This document shows, one piece after another, positions 20,284 to 32,134 of a stretch of 64,000 nt of DNA. The DNA lies in the NCBI GenBank assembly GCA_022315425.1, contig JAIUPT010000021.1:124001-188000 (forward strand), given 5' to 3'. Within the stretch, counting starts at the first letter, position 1. Each line of letters starts with the position of its first letter. A model generated the notes under the pieces. It was not told the DNA's origin and searched no databases. It saw only the letters and a program-made list of their open reading frames with translations. A program made the translations under genes and the position numbers. The stretch comes from Pseudevernia furfuracea (Eukaryota; Ascomycota; Lecanoromycetes; Lecanorales; Parmeliaceae).

Positions 20284-23200
20284 ATGTTCTCCCCGGACGC
20301 CGCAGTACCTGCCAGCACAGCTGCGCGCAACCCTCGAAGACGGCAACGAACTGGCTCAGACGACTCGGTTGCCCATCGACATAATCCGAAGAGGATACGG
20401 CGATCGGGCTTGACTTCTGAAACCTTTCAACCTCCAGATACCACAAAGGTCAACGGGCATATTGGTCATGTCGAAGAGGAGGCTTTTACAAATGGTCACG
20501 CGAAAGAACCTGCGAACCTACGACATGCGAGTGCGGATCCTACGAGCATGGCCATTAGGCATAAGGGAGTGAAGAAGGCGGATAGGGAGAGACGGACGAG
20601 CAAGAATGACGGTAGCATCGAATTGGCAAGTCATCATGCCGTTGAAGCTTTGCAAGGCGCTGACTTCAATTGAATCAGACTAAAAACGAGAACTACGTCG
20701 TGACTCAATTGCCAACGACCCCTGAGTCTGTCTGGGACTATCACACTTCAGGTACTGATGAGCATAGCCAAAGAAATGGGGTCACAGGATTCTGATTTGC
20801 GTACAGGAAATTGGCATGGAGAAATATCAACAAGCCTGGGCTATGCCCTCGCCATGACCCAGAGCCAAGCTATCGTATGGCGGTATGCGCAAGGGACGAT
20901 GTCAGCGGAGCAGCTCAAACCTTTATACATCAAGCTCCTGTATCCTTCCAACAACTCTCGACATCCATTACCGCGGGGAATTCTCGTGCCTACGTCTGCC
21001 GAACCGGCTTTGCTCGTCGTTATGCCCACAAGTGGGAAAATCACATACTGGGAGAGCCTTACAAGTGCCGCAAGTGTTGACTTGAATCGCCAAAAGCAAC
21101 AAAGCGTCCAGGGTACTGTCAGCGGAATGTTGTCTGGAGAATTTATTACCAAAATCACCGAGGCGGAACCACGCGCTTTTGTGCTCACTTTAAGTACAGG
21201 TAGACTCGCACATTTGATTTTGAGTGATCCTCAAGGGAAACCCTCAATTAACGTCCAGTACCTGCGCGACAACGGCGCTCAAAGCGGCGGTGTGTTTGGA
21301 AGCTTGAGGGGCGTCTTTAGCAACGCCGGCTGGAGGAAGGACGTCGCTGCGGTCAGAGCCGGCAACTCATGGCAGAGAGGTCAGAGATATGTTGTGGTCG
21401 CTACCTCAAAAGGCTCGTTTCAAATCTGGGACCTTAGCTGGAACGGAACGCATTCACTGGTCAATGATGTCGATGCCAAAGATGACCTCCTCCACGCGTT
21501 GATAGAAGGAGCGGACGTCTCCCAAGACAACAAAGAGCACATCTTTGAGGTCTTGGATTTTACAATCTTACCAAGTGAAAGTTCAGGGAAAGAGGTCGCA
21601 AAAATGGGTAAAAGTGGGGACTGCAAGCTTCTCACTTTGACGGTCCTAAAAGGAGCAGAGTCATCTATGTATACCTTGATTGGTCTGACTCTTGCCGCTG
21701 GCTCTGTGACTATCGATGTGGTCCATCCCATCACCTGCTACACGGCTTTGTTTCCTGCAGACACTCAGTTCAAACCCCAAGTATTGGTACCGGAGCCAGC
21801 TCAGGCGGCTTTCATCATGTTCGAGAAGAGCGTTGTTCTTGTTTCTCTTGTGGAAGTTCAAGAAACTCCAAGCTCTCAGTTACAAATGGAGGCTCGCACG
21901 CTCCCTGATCCCTTCCAAGACGCCCTCGACTTCCGATCCACCAAACCCTACAGAAATGTTGGATGCGCCTCGGAAGTATATGATCGAATCCACGCACATT
22001 CATCTTGCATATTAATGATCTATGGTTTTGGCCTCGTTCGCGTCTCTGCTTTGCCTATGAGGGAAGGGCAATCGGCTTTGGACAGAGCAACGGTGACGGC
22101 GAAGACTAAGCTTGAACAAGCAGTATTCTTTGGAAATCTGCCGCAAGACTTACTCGACTTCTCTCCAAGACTTGAGATCTCCTTCGAACAAGAAGAGGTC
22201 GAAGCCGCTGCACTGAGCGTGAGCCATTCTATCATGAGCTCTACTTCGGTTTACCTGCCTTCAATAAGTCCATCAATGGACCAACAGCTTCAACGGAGGT
22301 CAACAGCTCTTGCTGATTTGAACAAACATCTCAGACAGTACTATCCGCCTCTTGGTAGACTATCGCGGTGGAGGCTCTTGTGGAATGCCGAGAAGATGGC
22401 TGCTGCGAAAGCTCTCTGGCGATGCTATAATTCAACCATCAACAATCAGAACAGATCATCCAACGACAAAAGTGTTTTAGCAGAGCTCATTGAAAGCCTT
22501 CACGAATCCCTAAAGACGGAAAACCAACCGGAGCACCACGAGACCGACGGAGTCAGGCATTGGTTCATCCATGACGTCTGGCGTTTGGAGTATATTATTC
22601 CATGGGCCCAAAATATGGTAGAGCTAATGTTCGAAACTGCCGTGGAGGACAACAAGAGGATCGAGCCAGCGATCCAAGCAAGACTTGTCGGTGAAGCTAA
22701 TGATATTCAACTATCTGGCCTCGAGACCGCTTTCGGTTTTCGTGAGGCCAACATAGCAGCTTATGGCCTTGAGGATGAGACCATGATTGACGGAGTTCTG
22801 CTGCGCGGCTATGAAGATTTGCCAGAGATCTGGACTTCGACAGCGAACATTGTGGAAAGAGTAAAGACAATGACTGATCTGTCACGAGAGCTGGCCTGTC
22901 TTGGTGAGGATGATGATGCAAATCAGGGTGATCCATTGCCAGATCTGGTCCTGAAGCTCGCAGCCGACAATCCACGGCAGGTACAGATCTGTTGCCAAAC
23001 GTACATTGAGAGATTCCGTTGGCTGCAGTCTCGGCCGGATCCAGAGAGTAGAGCCGCCGGAGATAAACTCAAGCAAGCTCATTTTACAGTACGAAAAGCA
23101 CTGTTCAAAAGTCTACCAGACGTTGGCCAGCCAGAGAAGGCGATTCACCTAGCCGAGAAATATCGTGACATGGACGCATTAGCCGACATCATCGAAGGAG

Positions 23201-24489
23201 AAATGCTTTCGGCAGAATCCGACGAGACGGTGCGGCTGCTCGAAGAGCGCATATACTCATACTTTGTCACATTTGGCATAAAGTGGTCAAATGCTTTCTT
23301 CAAAAAGCACCTCGACGGCGGCAAGGCGGTGGGTATACTCAACGGCAATGCCAACTTCAAGAATTATTTGACACAATTTCTTCGGCATCAACCAGATTAC
23401 GCAAAGCTGGGCTGGATTCATGAAGTCGCATGCGAGAAAAGCTATGCAGCCGCCGCAGAAGACTTGATGCTAGCGCAAACCCAGGAGACAAATCTCTGGA
23501 GCCGGAAGATCTCACTGAGTATGAGCAAACTAAGTCTTTTAGCAGCGACTGGGAAAGGGCAGATCAAGGACAAGAGCGCGAAAGATGCCACCCGAAAGAT
23601 CGACGAGAACCTAGCCGTTCTCGCCATGCAGGAAAGATTGTGCAATTATGTGAAGCCAACAATTCGCAACGCGCTTGATGCCGACGCCGAGGTAGACTTG
23701 GCTTTGCAGAAGTACGGCTCCAACGTGCAAGGTAAATTTACCTTACGACAGAACCTGGAGAGACACTTCCGCAAGATGCTAGCTCTTGAAGCCTTATCTC
23801 CAGAAGCTCTGATCGATACTCTTACCCTCCTTGGTGGTGAGGGCGCTTCACCCGACAACGAAGGCTTCATGGGTTCCCGTTTCTTCTACGCCTTCAAGGT
23901 ATTGAGATATAACTCTTCAGAAGCGAGTGACTCTGGGTTCAAAGAGCTGCAAGAGAAATTCATCTGGAGGCGATGCATGATCCAGGATGACTGGAAGGAT
24001 ATCAATCGTACTGAGCTCAAGGATGATGCCCAGGCCGAGGTCGAGACTGGCGCTACAGCCCTCTTCAAGACTTTGAGAGAAGGGTTCAGGACCGGCTTCT
24101 GGGACAAATTCGTACCCCTTCCTCCTGCGAAAGTTCTCGAAGCTGGCACGAGCATTGACGCTCTTCGTGTATCCTCACATTTTGCTAACATTCCCGAAAA
24201 CGCGCTAGCAGTGTTAGCACAAGATTTGGAGATGGAAGACGAACTGTTGGAGAAGTACATGGAGGAGGGCCGGCTGGGCGAAAGATGGAAAGGTGTCGTT
24301 GAGGCCGCGAAGGCTTCGGCTAGAGACGAGGCAGACTTCAAGGGTGAAGAGCAGCTTAGGATTCGAAATGCTCAGGAGGAGTTCACTGCTAGGATGATTG
24401 AAAAAGACCGAGAAGCCTATCCAAAGGATGGTGTCAGAGAACATGATACAGTCATTGATGACCAGGGCGACGTGATCATGGGCATGTGA
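20284..24489 (+). CDS. NUP133: Nucleoporin Nup133
   Basis: Three exons: 20284-20625, 20679-20751 and 20807-24489 (1365 aa, near the usual fungal length). Nup133 is a scaffold subunit of the Y-shaped Nup84 complex of the nuclear pore. The first 110 residues are disordered and basic (RNPRRRQRTG, NPKRIRRSG). The N-terminal beta-propeller follows: TKNENYVVTQLPTTPE, LGYALAMTQSQAIVWRY, ALLVVMPTSGKITYWESL, GFGSL-type loops (GGVFGSLRGVFSNAGWRKD) and YVVVATSKGSFQIWDL. The long C-terminal half is alpha-helical (LSRWRLLWNAEKMAAAKALW, HLAEKYRDMDALADII, FVTFGIKWSNAFFKKHL). The first intron uses a GC donor (GCAAGT) with a CTGAC branch site and CAG acceptor; a GT alternative does not keep the conserved ENY segment. 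The second intron is 55 bp. Several 60-150 codon frames on the opposite strand are shadows. Confidence 0.93.
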
Positions 24490-25122
24490 TGAGCGGATAT
24501 ACACGTCAGCAGCAGACGATGGGGGGACATGCATGAGCGTTGATGAGCATTTTGAGCGAGCCCGGTTCACTGCAGGCGCCTGCATGACTCGAGGGCATTT
24601 GACGGGTGTTATTGACCGCTTGGAGAGCGTGTCACCCAAAAGTGTACCACTACCGAGCCTACCTAGTCCAAACCCATCTTTCCCATTTGCTACGCTGACT
24701 TCCCTTGTTCTCCGCTGATTTGTTGGTTGAGCGAGCCTACTGGATAGCATCAAACGCTGGTGGGTCCGTCCGACCTGCTTTGAAAAGCCCAGCCGTTGTT
24801 ACTCACCTGTTGTTTGCTTGGCTCCAACAGATCAGCTGTACCCTGTAAGGTGTTCTCGGATCGCACAGCGCCTTCTCTGATTGATTGCACGGCGCTCCAA
24901 TAATGGACCCTTCCCTTCTTGGCGGCCATACTTCCACACGGACGTATGGAAATCAAAACTTCCCGGCCGTCAGGGGGCCTCTCTCTCGCTGCAACCAAAA
25001 TTTCGAACCAGGTCATCCCCCTGACTTGGGGCATTTGACCGTCTGCATGCAGCCTCATCAACATTTTTTTTAATCGTCCGACGGCTACGCTTTGGATACG
25101 TAGGAATACTGTGTTCAAAGGT

Positions 25123-25145
25123 AGAAGAAGAAGAAGAAGAAGAAG
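25123..25145 (+). repeat. AGA trinucleotide repeat
   Basis: About 7.7 uninterrupted AGA units in non-coding sequence. Confidence 0.9.
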
Positions 25146-25205
25146 TGCTGTGAATGCGAGCGATCGATATCCATCAACATGATAATAGGATACTTGACTT
25201 CTTAA

Positions 25206-25257
25206 CCCCCCCCCCTCGCCCCCCAACAAACACAAGACATTGGGGGGGGGGGGAGGG
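25206..25257. repeat. Facing poly-C and poly-G runs (possible hairpin or quadruplex)
   Basis: C10 (25206-25215), C6 (25219-25224), then after 17 bases G12 (25242-25253), A and GGG. The two arms are complementary and could form a hairpin; the G run alone could form a quadruplex. Exact run lengths may be assembly-dependent. Confidence 0.85.
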
Positions 25258-26467
25258 ATCTTGGCAGTGCAATTTTACCCTCCGTACTGGGAATTGAGAG
25301 AGAGGCTTGGAAGTTCGCTCGTAAGCTATGTTGTGAGAGCGAAAGGCTCCCGTCCAGTAATTGGCTTTTTTGCTTTTTTTTTTTCCAGCAAGCCACGCTG
25401 ATGCCGAAATGTTCCTGTACTCTAGGCTCTGAAGCATTCCGCCGACGGATGATGCCTGTACATCGCCTCTTTCACGACTTGGCAAGCCGGGGATCCTCGC
25501 CGCCCCTAAAGAAGGCGAGAGTGGTTACGGTTATTGGCAGGTCGAAAAGAAGACGGACTCGGAAGGCCTATATGCAACAAGAGAGCGCGAAACGATAGGA
25601 GGGGCGAGCCCGAGGGGAAGCGCGGTTTTCGGTTTTGCGACGAGCTTTGCAGGCAGGTAACGGGGCGAATTGTTCGACGGTTCAAAAAGATCAGCAACAG
25701 GGGCTAGGGATTTGAGGAGGAGAAGTTGGGTATGGCGACAAAAGACGCGCAGGGAGGGAACAGGCATCAGGTGAAAGAGTAATTGGTTCATAGATAACTA
25801 TGCAGGGGAAGATGAAGAACACCCCTGTGCTTCCCCCTTTTTCGCCCAACCAAACCCGAGGTGATAGCGGGAAAAGCTTCTTCTCTTTCCTACTCGGCCA
25901 GTACGCTTTCTCGTAACTATTGAGCGGTCAGTATTAGTGATCAGAAAATATCACAGCATTGAGTGTATGGAACATTGTGATTTTGATTTCCTCCGATTAT
26001 AGAATTACTATGTCTGTTCCCATCTGCCGTTGGCACCCATTGAATGCATCCACGCCGAAGAAAGAAAAAGCAAATCTTGTCATAATTCGTTCAGTCGGCC
26101 ACTAACATGTTTGTGTAATGCTTGTGGCTTATCTGTGCGAAAGGAGTTTGGGACTGATTGAAACTGTGGAGGTGAAGAAGGTAAAGTGAGGCAAGATGTG
26201 ACTTTTGAACAAGGTTTGAGAGCGAAGCAAGGGTCAAAAGCGAGAGTCTAGAGGCCATCTCGAAGCGGCCATCATGCATAGAAACAAAAATGTCCGCCAA
26301 GTAGCGTCTTCGTACGGGAAAATGCCGGGACCCTTGTGGTAGTGTTTTGGGGCTAAAAGTAACATCGACCTCGAGTATGTAGATATCCGTTCGATGGAAG
26401 AGGTAATGCAGGCGTGAGGTAGATTGACTTTGGAGATACCTCGGATCTTTGTAGCATCAGCGTGGCA

Positions 26468-28224
26468 CTACCTGCTGCAGCATAAGACTTTCAAGATCTT
26501 CTGGAGGGCGGAGGGCTGCGTCTCGGCATTCTGCTGTCTCGATCCTTGTTGAGCGACTGATGACTGATTCAGACCTGGATTAGCCTGACTCATTCGGTTG
26601 GGCAGGTTCGCTGTTGAGCTCTGAAACTGTGCCGGATTCGATGCCGTCGGTGTGACGATATCTGTGAGGCCCCCCGCCGCTCCGCTTTGACGCTTTGGTA
26701 GCGCTGCGCCAGAGGCGCCTGGCCGTTCGCGCGTTTTGCCCACTCCCGGTTTCGCGGGAGATGGGGGCAGGGGCTGCGCGGCGTTTAAACGGAGGGCAGT
26801 GAGTCCTGGTGTCCCAGGGCCCCGAGGTGTATCGGCTCCGCCACCGAGCGCCCGGGCTGATGAGTTGGGTACCGCGTTTGCTGCATGAAGGTGTTGCGAG
26901 GGGTGGTGCTTCATGGCTTCCCATCCTTTGCCATTATTGAGCTTCATCCAGTCATACTCTCCATCTTCGACTTCGCCGGTGTTCTTGAGCGCTTGAGTGA
27001 ACAATTCGCGCAGGTAGTCGTAGTCTGGAGTATCTTCAAAGCCTAGATTCCTGACATAGCTGAGGTACTTGTTGAACTCCTCTGCCACTGCGTTCAGTTT
27101 AATACCATTCCTTCCCGATAAAACATGGAAACCTACCAGGATAGCCATCGCACAGATCCTTGATAGCGGTAGTCTGCTTCTTCTCTCCAATCTTTTCGTA
27201 CTTCTGTTTGTTGGTTGCTGCTTTCAAGCCCTGCCATGGTAGGCCACCCCGAAGGAAGTACATGAAGACGTGTCCCAATGCTTCTAGGTCGTCTCTTCGC
27301 GATTGCTCCCGTCCCAAATGTGTATTTATACTCATGTATCGCGCAGTACCGGACAACGATTTCCGCTCTCTGTATGGTATGTGTTGTTTGGTTTTGGGAT
27401 CTCGGTATTGCTTCGCCATGCCAAAGTCAACAACGTGGATGACATTTGCTGATTTGGAGCCAGGTCTGCCGATGAGGAAGTTGTCGGGCTTAATATCTCG
27501 GTAGATTAGATTCTTCTCATGAATGGTCTGGACTCTCGACAACTACGGAATGGTAAGTATCATTTGCCTAACAATGAGTGAAATCATTCGCTGGGATCGT
27601 ACCATCTGCTTCGCCACCATAACTACTGTCTTTGCCGAAAATCGTCGATTACAATGGTCGAACAGGTCTTCCAGAGAAGGTCCTAGGAGATCGATGACGA
27701 GTATGTTGTGAAGGCCTTCTTGACCAAAGTAGTATACATTAGGTATGCCAGCTAAAAAATGTTAGCAAACTCGCACCCAAGGAGCGCTGGCGGGGACTTA
27801 CGGCAGCCCACCAAAATCTTATAGGTTCGGTATTCATCGCGCAATTGTGGCGCATCACTTTTCCTTGGTTCCTAGCCCGAGTCAGCATTTATCAGGAGAT
27901 ATTACCGTGCGTGATACGCACAAATTTGATTGCGACTTGTTGGTTGTTCAGCAAATTTGTGCCCTCGAATATGACACCAAATGAACCCTCGCCAATCTTC
28001 TTGCCAACCCGGTAATGGACGCCGACCACATTCGAGGAAGAGGATGCCATAGCGTACTGTAGAAGGTCGTCGCGGCCGAATCGTAGCTTTCTCTCCTGCA
28101 GAGTCTCGTCGCCCTTATTGATCGCAGCTTCCAATTCGTATTTTCCACCTAGGTAGATCTTGTCGGCCTCGCGGCTTTGCGCTGGGGTACCGTTGGCTAA
28201 TCGCTGTTCAGGAGCGATAGGCAT
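26468..28224 (-). CDS. Casein kinase I, membrane-anchored (Yck/CkiA type)
   Basis: Five exons: 28224-27922, 27871-27802, 27751-27603, 27542-27137, 27087-26468 (515 aa). A Ser/Thr protein kinase. The kinase domain starts near residue 70 and shows the glycine loop GEGSFGVIFEG, the lysine in QVAIKFEPRKSD, GIPNVYYFGQEGLHNILV, the catalytic loop YRDIKPDNFLIG, DFGMAKQYRDP and the CK1 signature SINTHLGREQSRRDDLE. The tail is Pro/Ala/Gln/Asn-rich and ends KVLCCSR, a vicinal Cys pair four residues from the end. Yeast Yck1/2 end in CC and are palmitoylated to the plasma membrane, where they act in nutrient sensing, morphogenesis and endocytosis; a similar anchor is inferred here, though the last two residues make it CCxx. 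The N-terminal 70 residues (DETLQERKLRFGRDDLLQYA) are family-specific. All introns have GT..AG ends. Confidence 0.92.
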
Positions 28225-29145
28225 GTTAGTAAAAAGACATTACATGGTAAAATTGTTGGTGTTATCTTCTGCTCTTTGATGTGATCTGAAGGTGTCGCAA
28301 GAATGAGCATACCAAGTCTAGGAGTGCTTAGGTAGCTAACTCGTTCCTTCCGCTATTGTTGAGTCGATAAGCCCCTCGCGTTGCCCGCTCCCTATGTCCA
28401 CCCCGGCCTTCTTCAATCCGGATCTACTAATGATGTTGGCTATTCCATTGATGACTGAGAAATGATATTCACTTTTCCCAGTTGTTTTGAAAGTCGTGGT
28501 TGATGATGTTGGAAAGGAAAGGAGAGAGAGAGGTTAGCTTCCTAAGCCTAACCTGACACCCTCGCTCTTTACCGTTGGACTGACAGCAGTGGAAAGAGCA
28601 TCAAGAATTAAAGACACCGTCAGCGCAAATAATAGAGAAGATAACGAGATGCCGCTCTGAGAGCTGCTGCCGTTGTTATGGTGGTGAGACCGTGAGAGTG
28701 TATCTCTAGATGCAAATCATGCAATGGCTCCCGTCTTTTCAAATGAGCCGCCCAAATTATACACTAAACTCGGCAGGGGTTAGGTTCTAACCCTCTGTGC
28801 TCTACTCTACACCTCGATAACCTCATGCTTTTTTTTTTACATAGAAGACGTTCAATTTCAACTTCCCTGCATGCCATCTGTGTGAGTGGCAATTACATGA
28901 AGGAATTGTTCTTTTGTGTTCAGTCGAACCAAATAGAGGGTACCGAGTACATCAAAGCGGCTCAGGCCGACTGCTTCTCAAAAGTGTCTGGCAATCTGCC
29001 ACAAAATATACCATTTTAGGGTCGAGGGGGTCTCCAACTCTCCATATGTTAATACGAAGGCCAATTTTAGGCTTCAACTATGATATCTGATAGTGAGCGG
29101 GGTTAAGCGCATTATATCGACCTGACCCTCGAGACCCAACCTCCT
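28225..29145. other. Intergenic region upstream of casein kinase I
   Basis: Likely promoter and long 5' leader of the kinase gene on one side and the 3' flank of the next minus-strand gene on the other. No coding evidence; a T8 run lies near 28829. Confidence 0.55.
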
Positions 29146-29859
29146 CTACGAGTATTTCGACTTCAACTCCTTTCTAATCCTGCGCTGTTTGGCCAAGCTT
29201 GGGAGGTAACCTGGCCGTCTTATCCTAAAATGAAGTGACATGCTCTTCTGCTCTCCAAGTCCACTTCCATAGTAAGCATTCTTCACTGCAAATGAATCCA
29301 CAAGCTCTTGATCCTCCGAGCCACCGTCGCTTAGTACGAGCCTTCTATGCGCCTCCCACACTTTCTCCGGCGGGTTGAGAAGCCCGAAAGGATGTCTCCT
29401 TTCTTTAGCCGCATCGTTCGCTTCGACATCACCTTCATCTGCAAATTCGCCATCCCTGAAATCGTCGTCGCGCAATTCTCTAGGCACTGGAGCTACCCAA
29501 ACTGCATCTGTATGTCCTAGCAGAGGTTCAACATGCAGTTCATGGAACGCTACCCACATTTCCACGTCAGTCCTCGTACCTTCGTTCCTTATGCATCTCT
29601 CATATGCTGCTAAGACGTCTGGAGGTGGAGCGCTGGGCGCGAAGATGCGCCTCGATTCAGTGCTTGAAGCAACGCGGCAGCTGTGAAGGTAGAGGCCACC
29701 GTCATGAGGATGGTTGATGGGACAGAAAAGGGAGGTACAGCCTCGGGTTGGCTTCGTTGCATTGACAATCGAGGAAGTGGTGGATAGAGGTGTGGATGGC
29801 GCGGTTGAACTACTAGATGGAGAGCTAGATGTCGAAGTAGTAGTCGAGGTAGTCGCCAT
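29146..29859 (-). CDS. Conserved-looking hypothetical protein, 237 aa
   Basis: Single exon from ATG 29859. Residues 1-35 are Ser/Thr-rich and disordered. The rest looks folded: GCTSLFCPINHPHDGGLYLH, RIFAPSAPPPDVLAAYERCI, EMWVAFHELHVEPLLGHTDA, HPFGLLNPPEKVWEAHRRLV and a basic C-terminus (GYLPSLAKQRRIRKELKSKY). The CxxxxxC..H..H spacing near residues 41-55 could bind a metal but matches no zinc finger I know. No signal peptide or membrane segment. Coding potential is supported by length, codon position bias and lack of stops, not by a recognised family. Confidence 0.6.
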   Translation of the reverse strand: MATTSTTTSTSSSPSSSSTAPSTPLSTTSSIVNATKPTRGCTSLFCPINHPHDGGLYLHSCRVASSTESRRIFAPSAPPPDVLAAYERCIRNEGTRTDVEMWVAFHELHVEPLLGHTDAVWVAPVPRELRDDDFRDGEFADEGDVEANDAAKERRHPFGLLNPPEKVWEAHRRLVLSDGGSEDQELVDSFAVKNAYYGSGLGEQKSMSLHFRIRRPGYLPSLAKQRRIRKELKSKYS

Positions 29860-30378
29860 GATTAGTGCTTCAGGCGCAAAGTCGTCCTGATGTGCTTCTA
29901 TTCAGCTTGAACTTTATTGAAGAGGAATGTAAGTATTGTGAAAAATGCTTGCAGGGGAGCCACACCAGTAAAGAAAGTGGACGATTGAAACCTTGATCAT
30001 CTTTTATGAATCTTCGAAACGTCTGAACAATGTAACGCGGTCTTAACAAAGGCCACATCGGTTCAACTTCTTCTTTGTATATTCATGTTTCGGCTTTGTC
30101 GATACTCCTAATAACCAATGTATGACAACCATCATAAAGAAAACCAACGCCATGTAGAAGACAGTAAAAATAGACCAGAACGATGCTAGACGTTGAAGTC
30201 CAGACTCTATTTCTGTTAGGACAGGGGATGCGGTAGTTCTGGATATCAACTACCGCATCCCATGGCTAAGGGTGCCGCCCCGATGCAGCAATCCTTCTCT
30301 TCTCCAAAATGAGAAAGTGAACGACACATGCTACAATTGAAGATCCAATGTGTCCGCTCGAGTGGCAAAAAAAGAAAG
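29860..30378. other. Intergenic region
   Basis: A minus-strand frame 30043-30249 would encode one hydrophobic helix but begins with TTG and has no ATG before the helix, so I do not call it. Nothing else seen. Confidence 0.5.
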
Positions 30379-31618
30379 CTAGCCAGCTCTTCCTAGCATC
30401 ATGAGACCAGAGTCTATGCGGTAGTTAGACATGGTTGGGAATTTGCGCTGGGATACGCACCGATCTGAATGTTCTGGCCCGTCATGGAGCTATTCCTCGC
30501 TGTAGCAACAAATGCGTCTGCACAGTCTTCGAGGCCAGTCTGCTCGAAAATCAGCTTGTAGGATGCCTTGCGCTCAATGTTGCCAAACTAACCTCTTTCT
30601 TTAGGTAGGCTTTGCTTTTTATTTCTTGAAGCCTCTCCGGTGCGTATTTGCCGCCCTAAGATCAGCATCAGCTCTAAGAACGCATGATCTTTCGTGGATT
30701 CTCACCCATTCTGTCAAAAGTAGTCCGGGAAGGATTGCATTCACTCTGACCTTCGGGCCTTGGGTCGAGGCTAAACATTTCACAAGTTGGAGTCCTTAAA
30801 AAAGCACATCAGTAGTTCCTGCCGCCATCACGATTGATAGAGTCCAAACCTGCAGCCTTGGTGACGGAATATGCCATGCTGCTACCGGAGGCCGCGATGC
30901 CCGCAACCGACGAAGTCAGCAAAAAGACTCCACCCTCTGTATTGGCGTTCAATGTTGGCAAAGCTTTCCGAAGGATGTGCAGGTTTGCTTTGCAATTGAC
31001 CGCCCAGCACTGAAATTTGAGTTAATTGCGTTTCTCAAAAGAAAATCTGCTTCAATACCTTGTCCCATTCGGCTTCATTGAGAGCGTCGAGGTCGCCGAA
31101 ATTCGAGAATTTTGTCCAGCCCTTTGTACATCAGACGAGGCCATAATATTGCAATATTTATAATCCTTCCCGTCACAAGGTTTAAAAAGTGCAAACAGCG
31201 GAACCTACTGCATTTGAGATGATGATGTCCAGACCCCCTAATCCATCTATTGCCTCTTGGACGATTCTCTCACAATCTGCAAGCTTTCCCACGTCCTGAA
31301 CACGCTGTCAGACCCCTGTTCGATATATGAGACCGAGAAATAGAACTTGGCATACGCCTTGGATCAGGATAGCCTTTGTCTTAAACTCTCTCTCTATCTT
31401 CTCGGCCACCTGTTCCGCTCTGTCTTGACTTGCATTGTAATTTATGGCCAGCTTACAATTCTCAGCGGCGAACTTCTCCGCTATAAGTGCGCCTAGGCCC
31501 CTACAGTTTGTGGTCGTTTTACGTCAGCTTCAAGCCTCACATGTCACTGGATGACTCAGGCTATTAACCTCGATCCTCCTGTAATCAGTACGTTCCTGCC
31601 CTTGAGATTGTAAGGCAT
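30379..31618 (-). CDS. Short-chain dehydrogenase/reductase (classical SDR)
   Basis: Nine exons: 31618-31569, 31500-31356, 31295-31209, 31121-31059, 31009-30850, 30794-30706, 30655-30593, 30539-30461, 30413-30379 (256 aa, the usual SDR size). NAD(P)-dependent oxidoreductase of unknown substrate. It has the dinucleotide motif VLITGGSRGLGA, DVGKL at the end of strand 4, NAGW, the catalytic Ser in LLTSSVAGI and the YSVTK tetrad Tyr/Lys, then VRVNAILPGLLLTEWG. The end MTGQNIQIDSGLMM is the standard SDR C-terminus. Gly-rich and Arg residues after the first strand (GGSRG) and INYNASQDRAE favour NADPH over NADH, by analogy. Every exon joint keeps frame and restores a conserved segment, so the nine-exon model is strong even though no exon exceeds 160 bp. 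Confidence 0.88.
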
Positions 31619-32134
31619 TGCTTCGTAATTGCTTTGGATTCAATCTCTTGCAACTCTGGTCAAGTTGTCTTTTGTCTGAGCTTCTGAAGTCGATCACCAG
31701 TAATCATAGCAGGACACTAAATAAGGCGCGGGGTCCTCGTAGTATTCTGCTACGATTACTCGACAGAAGTCACCGGAATCAGAGTCTCGCTACTTTTGAT
31801 GCGAGCAAGCATTTCACGAATAATTTCTTATTGCAAATGTATTTTGGCCTCTTGAGAATGACCACTGATCGCGAGGATCCTTTTCTCCTCTATCCTTGGG
31901 AGGAGCGTCTGAGGACTGAGGCAAGCTGGAATTGTTACAAGAAAGACACGGCAAAACCTCGGATTCCGGTAACTTTTGTCGAGTACGGAGAGGTATCAAT
32001 AGTATGGTACTCTGTATCGATGGATTTTATCTGCAGATTCCCGCAATACATGTACCAACAGTCGCTACCTTTTAGGCTCACGTGCAGGTAATACTTATCG
32101 TACTACGATCTTGACAGCTTTACGAATTTCCGAT
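31619..32134. other. Intergenic region
   Basis: Between the SDR start codon and the 3' end of the formyltransferase gene. The 157-codon plus frame (31618-32091) begins with a non-ATG codon overlapping the SDR start and has no motif; rejected. Confidence 0.55.

Larger units (their letters stand above)
24490..26467. other. Long intergenic region (about 2 kb) with homopolymer and GAA tracts
   Basis: Between the 3' ends of NUP133 and casein kinase I (convergent). It contains an AGA repeat (25123-25145) and facing C10/C6 and G12 runs (25206-25257). Short frames here (24750-25235, 25531-25791, 26091-26300, minus; 25401-25598, plus) have no motif or splice support. I see no gene. Confidence 0.55.

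Noticed and set aside
23886..24341. 151-codon minus frame inside NUP133
   Set aside because: Shadow of a well-supported exon.
30043..30249. Possible one-helix small protein on the minus strand
   Set aside because: Starts with TTG, no ATG before the helix, no homologue recognised.
31618..32091. 157-codon plus frame overlapping the SDR start
   Set aside because: Non-ATG start and no motif; overlaps a solid gene start.
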